In this document: positions 21,951 to 27,656 of the stretch, piece by piece
Layout: each line of letters starts with the position of its first letter
Numbering within the stretch: position 1 is the first letter of the stretch
Assembly (NCBI GenBank): GCA_046262415.1
Contig: JBHEMU010000143.1
Location: 1-27,656, forward strand
Length of the DNA: 27,656 nt
Source of the DNA: JACDAS01 sp046262415
GTDB taxonomy: Bacteria > Actinomycetota > Thermoleophilia > Gaiellales > Gaiellaceae
Direction of reading: 5' to 3'
Program-made: the position numbers and the translations under genes
The notes under the pieces: generated by a model
What the model was told of the DNA's origin: nothing
The model's database searches: none
Seen by the model: only the letters and a program-made list of their open reading frames with translations

Positions 21951-22706
21951 CTACGGCCCGGCTGGCGCCGCTCCTTCCTGGCAGCGCGGGCACCAGTACG
22001 CGGTGCGGTTCGCATCGCCCTGGCCACGGGACCGGATCGGCGTGCCGCAGCGCGGGCAAGGACGCCCGGCACGGCGGTGGATCGAGCGCTGCTCGCGAGC
22101 GCCGTCGACCGAGCGGCGCATGAAGCGCGCCGCCTGCTCCAGGGCCTCGAGCAGCTGACCGTCCGAGGTCTCGCCGAGGGTCCGCCAGGGCGAGAGACCC
22201 GCGTGCCAGAGAGCCTCGGCCTTCCAGAGATTCCCGATCCCGGCAACCAGGCGCTGGTCGAGCAGCGCGTCCCCGAGCGCTCGCCCCTGGTCGTGACGGC
22301 GCAGGTTCGCCAGCATCCCCTGGAAGTCGGGCGGTTGGGCGAGGATGTCCGGCCCCAGCCGGGTGAGCGCACGGGTGTGCAGCTCGAGCACAGGCCCGCG
22401 CGAGAGCACCGCCTCGTGGGCCTCTCCCCTGAGGACGAGCCAGGGCAGGCCGCCGCGGCGGGCGCCGCGCGGGACGACCCGCCAACGCCCCGTCATGCGC
22501 AGGTGGCTGCGCAGCGCGTACCCGCCCTCGAACCGCAACACGAGGTTCTTCCCGACGGCCTCGACCGATTCGAGCAACCGCCCGTCCAGGCGCTCCGCCA
22601 GCCGCTCGACGGCCGCGCGGGGATGCGGCGTCTCCACCTCCACCCGCTCGCCGACGAGCACCTGCAGGCGGCGCGCGGCCCGGTGCAGCGAGTCGCCCTC
22701 GGGCAC
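21951..22706 (-). CDS. Formamidopyrimidine/endonuclease VIII-type DNA glycosylase
   Basis: The 251-aa enzyme starts (V/M)PEGDS: after removal of the first residue, P2 is the catalytic amine and E3 the acid. K53 (VGKNLVLRF) is the conserved beta-strand lysine. The helix-two-turn-helix is LLDQRLVAGIGNLWKAEALW (about 148-167), and a C-terminal zinc finger has C217, C220, C239 and C242. PEGDS and the overall style favour the Nei (endonuclease VIII) group over Fpg, so it likely removes oxidised pyrimidines and nicks the AP site. The GTG at 22706 follows TATCCT by 6 nt. It diverges from the membrane-like gene with only 17 nt between starts, and leads into the unknown 416-aa gene. Confidence 0.93.
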   Translation of the reverse strand: MPEGDSLHRAARRLQVLVGERVEVETPHPRAAVERLAERLDGRLLESVEAVGKNLVLRFEGGYALRSHLRMTGRWRVVPRGARRGGLPWLVLRGEAHEAVLSRGPVLELHTRALTRLGPDILAQPPDFQGMLANLRRHDQGRALGDALLDQRLVAGIGNLWKAEALWHAGLSPWRTLGETSDGQLLEALEQAARFMRRSVDGAREQRSIHRRAGRPCPRCGTPIRSRGQGDANRTAYWCPRCQEGAAPAGP

Positions 22707-22711
22707 CCTGG

Positions 22712-22718
22712 CAGGATA
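22712..22718. promoter_or_regulatory. Overlapping divergent -10 elements (Nei/Fpg and 141-aa gene)
   Basis: TATCCT on the minus strand (22713-22718) lies 6 nt before GTG 22706. CAGGAT on the plus strand (22712-22717) lies 6 nt before ATG 22724. Polymerase could not sit on both at once. Confidence 0.4.
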
Positions 22719-22723
22719 GGCCT

Positions 22724-23149
22724 ATGGGTCGCGTTCGGGCGGCCGCTGCCGGGGCGGCCGCGGCGACGGCGTGGGGGCTGCTGGAGCCGCTGGACCAGCG
22801 CCTGTTCCGCTGCGACTACTCCGACATCGCCCTGCTCGGCAAGGCCCTGACGCGCCGGCACTGGCGGCCGGTGGGGTTCGCGCTCCACGCGGTCAACGGC
22901 GCCGCGTTCGGTCTCGCCTTCCACGGGCTGCGCACCGTCGTGCCGGTGCCGCCGCGCCGGCTCGCGCTCGGACTCGCGCTGGCCGAGCACGTGGGCCTCT
23001 ATCCCCTCGCCTACTTCGTCGATCGCTTCCACCCGGCGCGCGGCGAGCCGGGCATCCCGCCACTGCTCCGGAACCCCCGCGCGTTCGGCCAGGCGGCAGC
23101 ACGGCACGCGCTGTTCGGGGTCCTGCTCGGCCGCCTGGCCGGGCGCTAG
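22724..23149 (+). CDS. Small membrane-like protein of unknown function, 141 aa
   Basis: The family is not recognised. Four hydrophobic stretches are visible, near residues 5-20 (AAAAGAAAATAWGLL), 50-67 (VGFALHAVNGAAFGLAF), 85-103 (LALGLALAEHVGLYPLAYF) and 125-138 (AARHALFGVLLGRL), so it is probably an inner-membrane protein. Notable polar residues inside or near these are H55, N58, E88, H89 and the motif FRCDYSDIALLGKAL between segments 1 and 2, which could bind a ligand. It starts at ATG 22724 with no leader, diverging from the Nei/Fpg gene, and its stop lies 5 nt from the convergent VOC gene. Confidence 0.7.
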   Translation: MGRVRAAAAGAAAATAWGLLEPLDQRLFRCDYSDIALLGKALTRRHWRPVGFALHAVNGAAFGLAFHGLRTVVPVPPRRLALGLALAEHVGLYPLAYFVDRFHPARGEPGIPPLLRNPRAFGQAAARHALFGVLLGRLAGR

Positions 23150-23154
23150 GGCGC

Positions 23155-23562
23155 CTACTCAGGCCCGGGTCGGTACGTGCCGAAGCTCCAGTGGTACCCC
23201 TCGGGGTCCCGTGCGGAGTACTCGCGCGAGCCATAGTCCGTGTCCTCCGGCTCGCGCGTGATCTCGACTCCGGCCGCCCTCGCGCGCTCGCAGTGGGCAT
23301 CCGCGTCCTCGACCGCGACGTAGATGCCGTGCCGCGCTGCGAGCACGTCTTCCGGCTCCTCCACTGCCGCCTCGACACGAGCGGAGCCGAGCATGATCAC
23401 GCCCGTTCCGAAGCTCATCTGCGCGTGCGCGATCGTCCCGTTCGGTCCCGGCACCTCCATCGTCCTGCGGAACCCGAATGCCCTCTCCAGCCAGTCGAGC
23501 GCGGCGGGCGCGTCGTCATAGCGCAGGAACGGGTAGATCGTGGGTCGAGCGTCCCCGGACAT
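23155..23562 (-). CDS. VOC/glyoxalase-superfamily protein
   Basis: The 135-aa product has the paired beta-alpha-beta-beta-beta modules of the vicinal oxygen chelate fold: YPFLRYDDAPAALDWLERAFGF in the first half and GIYVAVEDADAHCERARAAGVEI with REYSARDPEGYHWSFGTY in the second. It resembles the PhnB-like/glyoxalase-bleomycin resistance subgroup. Members bind a metal and a small substrate, or sequester a drug; the function cannot be set from sequence. The ATG at 23562 overlaps the helicase stop by one base (TGATG), so it is probably translated by termination-reinitiation after the helicase. The upstream extension of the frame shadows the helicase. Confidence 0.9.
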   Translation of the reverse strand: MSGDARPTIYPFLRYDDAPAALDWLERAFGFRRTMEVPGPNGTIAHAQMSFGTGVIMLGSARVEAAVEEPEDVLAARHGIYVAVEDADAHCERARAAGVEITREPEDTDYGSREYSARDPEGYHWSFGTYRPGPE

Positions 23563-26500
23563 CAGGGACGCAGCACCGCGCGTCGCGGCCCGGCGACGAA
23601 GCCGGCCTCGACGAGGAGCGGCATCGCCTCGGTCTCCGCCACCGGCTCGCCGTCGAAGCGCTCCACGGCGAGGCGCTTTACGCGCCTTCCGCGGACGTGG
23701 TCGACGAGCGCCGCCAGCGCCGGGCGGAGCCACGTCTCGTCCGGATCGCGCAACGGCACGAGCGTCCGGCCGCCGCGCTCCACGAAGAGCGCCGGCAGGC
23801 CGCCGAGCAGCACCACGTAGGCGCCGGCCACCCGCGCCGCTCGAGCGCCCGCGCGTTTGGGCCACGGGAGAGCGGCGCCGTACGGCTGCGCCGGGTCGGC
23901 CGCGGCGAGCACGAGCGGCTCGGGCTCGTCGCCGGCCTCACGCAGCTCGCGCAGGCGCTCGACGGCGCCGCCGAGCGCGAACTGGGCGCCGCCGAGCCCC
24001 TCGACGAAGTAGCCGCGCCGGCAGAGCCCGAGCGTCTCCAGCGCCCGCAGCTCGCCGTAGACGGCCCCGTACCCGCCCGGGATGCCCTCGCCACGCACGC
24101 CGTCGCGCGTGACGATCCCCTGCCGCTCGAGGAGGAGCTCCGCCAGCGCGCGCCGGTCGGGCCGGTCCGGGAAGAGCCGGGCGGCGAGCGACCAGCGGCC
24201 CTGCGTCGAGGTGATCGCCGTCGCCCGCTGGCGCGAGAACCGGCGAGGCCGTCGGGCAACGCGCGGGGCCGCGTAGCGCCGGCCGGCCCGGAGCGGCGTC
24301 CACGCGTCGTTCGTCACCTCGCCAGCCCAGACGAGATCCCAGACCGCCGGCAGCGCCGTCTCCGGCTCGAGCCCGGTCACGCCGAGCAGGTCGAACCAGA
24401 ACTCGGCGCTCCGCGCGAGCGCCTCCCGCAGCCGGTCGTGCGGCTCGCCCTCGGGCGCGGCAGCTGCGCCGGGGCGGCCCAGCGCGGCCGCGTCCTCGCG
24501 GAAGTACACGGCCACCCGGTCGAGGCCCGCGCCGACCCACACGAGCTCACCGGTGGCGCAGAGCTGGTCGAGCTGGGCGGGCTGGTAGGCGGGGACGCGG
24601 CGCGGCAGTACCTCGCTCTCCCACAGCGAGGCGGGCAGCGCGAGTCCCTGGAGCGGCACGAGCGCTTCCCGGAGCGTCGCCCGCCGGCCCACGCCCTGCC
24701 AGGCGGGCAGGAAGCGGCCGTAGGCGGCCTGCTCGGCCGGCTCGACCTCCTTGCGGAGCGCGGCGAGTGAGGCGCGCCGGAGCCGGCGCAGGACATCCGG
24801 GTCGCACCATTCCCGCTCGGAGCCGCCGGGGCGGAGCTCTCCCCGGACGAGCTTGTCCTCACGCTCCAGCACGCGGAGCTCGGCCTCGGCCTCGGCCGGA
24901 TCGAGCCCGAACCGCTCAGCGGCCTCCGCGGTCGTGAACGGGCCCCGGCCGCGGGCGAAGCGCGCGAGGAGCGAGCGCCGTGGCTCTTCACTCCCCTCGA
25001 GGAACGCCTCGGGCAGCCCACCGGGCGGCATCGCCCCGACGGCGTCCCGGTACCGCCCGGCGTCCTCGGACGCGATCAGGCGCTCGCCGCCGCCGATTCG
25101 CACCCGGATCGCGCGCCGCTCCCGCTCAAGCGCGGCGGCCAGCGCCTCATCGAACTCGCCGGGGGCCCGGTCGCCGCGCCGCAGCAGCAGGTCGTGGAGC
25201 TCGTCGGGGGTGCGCGCGCGCCCGGCGAGGGATCGCTCGACCTCCTCGAGCGCGCCCGGGTCGATCAGCTCCCGGAGCTCCTCCTGGCCCAGCAGCTCGC
25301 GCAGCAGGTCCCGGTCGAGCGAGAGGGCCTGCGCGCGCCGCTCGGCCGCGGGCGTGTCGTCCTCGTACATGTAGGTGGCGACGTAGTCGAAGAGGAGCGA
25401 GGAGGCGAAGGGGGAGGCGGACGGGGTCTCCACGTCGACCAGGTCGAGCTGCCGCGTGCGCAGGCCCGTGAGCAGGCGCTTCAGCGACGGCAGGTCGAAC
25501 ACGTCCTGGAGGCACTCGCGATAGGTCTCGAGGATGACCGGGAAGGAGCCGTACCGCCGCGCGACCCGGAGCAGGCTCTGGGCCTTCAGCCGCTGCTGCC
25601 ACAGCGGCGTCCGCTGACCCGGCCGCCGGCGGGGGATCAGCAGCGCCCGCGCCGCGTTCTCGCGGAACCGCGCCCCGAAGAGCGCGCTCGACGCCAGCTC
25701 CTGGACGACGAGCTCCTCCACCTCGTCCGCCTCGAGCACGAACTCGCTCGCCGGCGGGGTCGCGTCGGCGTCCGGGAGGTGCAGAGCGATGCCGTCGTCG
25801 GACCAGATCGACTGCACCTCGAGGCCGATCGACTCGCGCAGGCGCGCCGCCAGCGCGAGCGCCCACGGCGCGTGCACGCGGCCGCCGAAGGGTGTGAGGA
25901 TGCAGACGCGCCAGTCGCCGATCTCGTCCCGGAAGCGCTCGACCACCACCGTGCGGTCCGAGGGCACGACCCCCGTCGCGGCGGCCTGCTCGTTCAGGAA
26001 GGTGAGCAGGTTCCGGGCCGCGAGCTCGTCGAGCCGGTGCTCGTCGCGCAGGCGTGCCAGCCCCTTCGCCTCGGGCAGCGCCACGAGCTCGCGCGACGCG
26101 CGCCCGATCGCCTCGCCGAGCTCGTAGGGCCTCCCCACTCCCTCGCCCTTCCAGAACGGCACCGCGCCCGGGACGCCCGGCGCGGGCGAGACCAGCACGC
26201 GGTCGCGCGTGATCTCCTCGATCCGCCAGGTCGTGGCGCCGAGCAGGAACGTCTGGCCCACGCGCGCCTCGTACACCATCTCCTCGTCCAGCTCGCCGAC
26301 CCGGCCACCGCCCTCGACGAGGTGGACGCCGTAGAGCCCGCGGTCCGGGATCGTGCCGGCGTTCGTGACGGCGAGGCGCGCGGCGCCCGCGCGGCCGCGG
26401 ACGACGCCGGCCGTCCGGTTCCACACGATCCGCGGGCGCAGCTCGGCGAACTCGTCGGACGGGTAGCGGCCGGCGAGCATGTCGAGGACGTTCTCGAGCT

Positions 26501-27656
26501 GCGCCCGCGAGAGATCCGCGAAGGGGTACGCGCCTCGGACGAGCTCGTGCAGCTCGCCCACCTCGATCTCCTCCTGGCAGCAGACGGCGACGATCTGCTG
26601 CGCCAGGACGTCGAGCGGGTTCCGCGGCACGACCGTCTCCTCGATCTCGCCGGCCAGCATCCGCTGCGCCACGACCGCGCACTCGAGCAGGTCGGCGCGG
26701 AACTTCGGGAAGATGCGGCCCTTCGAGGTGGCGCCGAGCTCGTGGCCCGAGCGGCCGATCCGCTGCAGGCCCCGCGCGACCGACTTCGGCGACTCGACCT
26801 GGACGACCAGGTCGACCGCGCCCATGTCGATGCCGAGCTCGAGCGAGGAGGTGGCGACGAGGCAGGGGATGGCGCCGCGCTTCAGCTGCTCCTCGACCTC
26901 GATCCGCTGCTCGCGGGCGAGCGAGCCGTGGTGGGCGCGCGCGATCTCGCACTCGGCCAGCTCGTTCAGGCGAAGGGCGAGCCGCTCGGCCAGCCGGCGG
27001 TTGTTGACGAAGACGATCGTCGAGCGGTGCTCGCGGACGAGCCGGAGCAGCTCGGGATAGATCGAGGGCCAGATCGAGAACGTGGGCGCCGGCTCGCCGT
27101 CCGCCTCCGCCTGCGGAGCTCCGGGCTCCCGCATGTCCTCGACCGGGACGACGACCCGCAGGTCGAGCTCCTTCGCGCGCCCGGCGTCGACCAGCCGGAT
27201 CGGGCGCCCGCCCGAGACGAAGCGGCCGATCTCCTCGAGGGGGCGCTGCGTGGCCGAGAGGGCGATGCGCTGTACGGGCCTCTCCACCAGCCGGTCCAGG
27301 CGCTCGACGCTCAGAGCCAGGTGCGAGCCGCGCTTCGTGCCGGCGACCGCGTGCACCTCGTCCAGGATCAGCGTCTCGACTCCCCTGAGCGTCTCCCGAG
27401 CCCGCGAGGTGAGGAGCAGGAAGAGCGACTCCGGCGTCGTGATCAGGATGTCCGGCGGCTCGCGCAGCATCGCCGCCCGCTCGCGCTGCGGCGTGTCGCC
27501 GGTGCGGACGGCGACGCGGAGCTCGCTCCGGAGGCCCGCGAGCGGGCCGCGGAGGTTGCGCTCGATGTCGTAGTTGAGGGCCTTCAGCGGCGAGACGTAC
27601 AGGAGCCGGAGCCCTGCCCCGGGCGTCGCCGTCAGCCGGTCGATGCCGTACAGGAA
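23562..27656 (-). CDS. lhr: Lhr-type large ATP-dependent helicase, 5' end outside the window
   Basis: At least 1364 residues are present and the frame is open to the last base, so the N-terminus, including the Walker A motif, lies beyond the edge. Visible superfamily 2 motifs are LYVSPLKAL (Ia), TTPESLFLLL (Ib), the DEVH box (27351-27362), SATQRP (III), VFVNNRRLAERLA and HHGSLAREQR (IV), and QRIGRSGHELG (VI). A winged-helix/Lhr core and the very long C-terminal region (from about 25,400 down) follow. Lhr translocates 3' to 5' on single-stranded DNA, unwinds RNA:DNA and DNA duplexes, and takes part in DNA repair. The size agrees with full-length Lhr (about 1500 aa). The VOC gene overlaps its stop by 1 nt. 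Confidence 0.96.
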   Translation of the reverse strand, partial: FLYGIDRLTATPGAGLRLLYVSPLKALNYDIERNLRGPLAGLRSELRVAVRTGDTPQRERAAMLREPPDILITTPESLFLLLTSRARETLRGVETLILDEVHAVAGTKRGSHLALSVERLDRLVERPVQRIALSATQRPLEEIGRFVSGGRPIRLVDAGRAKELDLRVVVPVEDMREPGAPQAEADGEPAPTFSIWPSIYPELLRLVREHRSTIVFVNNRRLAERLALRLNELAECEIARAHHGSLAREQRIEVEEQLKRGAIPCLVATSSLELGIDMGAVDLVVQVESPKSVARGLQRIGRSGHELGATSKGRIFPKFRADLLECAVVAQRMLAGEIEETVVPRNPLDVLAQQIVAVCCQEEIEVGELHELVRGAYPFADLSRAQLENVLDMLAGRYPSDEFAELRPRIVWNRTAGVVRGRAGAARLAVTNAGTIPDRGLYGVHLVEGGGRVGELDEEMVYEARVGQTFLLGATTWRIEEITRDRVLVSPAPGVPGAVPFWKGEGVGRPYELGEAIGRASRELVALPEAKGLARLRDEHRLDELAARNLLTFLNEQAAATGVVPSDRTVVVERFRDEIGDWRVCILTPFGGRVHAPWALALAARLRESIGLEVQSIWSDDGIALHLPDADATPPASEFVLEADEVEELVVQELASSALFGARFRENAARALLIPRRRPGQRTPLWQQRLKAQSLLRVARRYGSFPVILETYRECLQDVFDLPSLKRLLTGLRTRQLDLVDVETPSASPFASSLLFDYVATYMYEDDTPAAERRAQALSLDRDLLRELLGQEELRELIDPGALEEVERSLAGRARTPDELHDLLLRRGDRAPGEFDEALAAALERERRAIRVRIGGGERLIASEDAGRYRDAVGAMPPGGLPEAFLEGSEEPRRSLLARFARGRGPFTTAEAAERFGLDPAEAEAELRVLEREDKLVRGELRPGGSEREWCDPDVLRRLRRASLAALRKEVEPAEQAAYGRFLPAWQGVGRRATLREALVPLQGLALPASLWESEVLPRRVPAYQPAQLDQLCATGELVWVGAGLDRVAVYFREDAAALGRPGAAAAPEGEPHDRLREALARSAEFWFDLLGVTGLEPETALPAVWDLVWAGEVTNDAWTPLRAGRRYAAPRVARRPRRFSRQRATAITSTQGRWSLAARLFPDRPDRRALAELLLERQGIVTRDGVRGEGIPGGYGAVYGELRALETLGLCRRGYFVEGLGGAQFALGGAVERLRELREAGDEPEPLVLAAADPAQPYGAALPWPKRAGARAARVAGAYVVLLGGLPALFVERGGRTLVPLRDPDETWLRPALAALVDHVRGRRVKRLAVERFDGEPVAETEAMPLLVEAGFVAGPRRAVLRP

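Noticed and set aside
23540..24770. Plus-strand frames opposite the helicase
   Set aside because: They are antisense to a protein with intact superfamily 2 motifs and have only low-complexity Arg/Ala/Pro sequence.

Overview
The window is GC-rich (roughly 70%) bacterial chromosome, densely packed, with genes on both strands and many 1-8 nt overlaps. Protein families (FtsZ, Soj-type ParA, Fsr-type MFS, MeaB, Lhr helicase, Nei/Fpg glycosylase) and frequent GTG/TTG starts suggest a high-GC actinobacterium, possibly Thermoleophilia-like. That placement is an inference from style only; no rRNA or tRNA gene was seen.

Layout. 1-540 is the 3' end of a biotin-dependent acyl-CoA carboxylase alpha subunit. 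631-2328 (minus) is an MFS exporter frame that stays open through a 168-bp palindromic element into an SCP2-domain gene; a sister element (2502-2672) supplies the stop codon of a small helical protein gene. 2975-6949 (plus) carries M17 aminopeptidase, acyl-CoA dehydrogenase and an MBL-fold/double rhodanese protein. 6953-7190 is an A-B-A-A-B array of hairpin repeats, then an alpha/beta hydrolase and a palindrome cluster. 8043-13998 (minus) is a tight gene run transcribed hisC-like aminotransferase > cytochrome P450 > MFS exporter > meaB > threonine ammonia-lyase. 14046-15502 (plus) is a Lon-N-domain protein and an FkbM methyltransferase. 15481-17567 (minus) is gamma-glutamyltransferase > GNAT acetyltransferase. 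17596-19681 (minus) is parA > ftsZ. 19794-20693 is a palindrome-rich repeat block (three direct copies and one inverted) enclosing a small gene. 20692-22706 (minus) is Nei/Fpg glycosylase > unknown 416-aa protein; 22724-23149 (plus) is a small membrane-like protein; 23155-27656 (minus) is an Lhr-type helicase (cut by the window edge) > VOC protein.

How the genes fit together. Threonine ammonia-lyase makes 2-oxobutyrate, a source of propionyl-CoA; MeaB protects methylmalonyl-CoA mutase; a carboxylase alpha subunit and an acyl-CoA dehydrogenase lie nearby. This fits a short-chain acyl-CoA/propionate theme, though no mutase gene is visible. The parA-ftsZ pair points to cell-division positioning. 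The Nei/Fpg glycosylase and Lhr helicase add DNA repair.

Two window-wide signals stand out. First, many genes start 6-8 nt after a TANNNT hexamer with no Shine-Dalgarno, which looks like a common leaderless promoter design. Second, four different kinds of palindromic intergenic repeat are present, one of them with compensatory changes in its hairpin arms.
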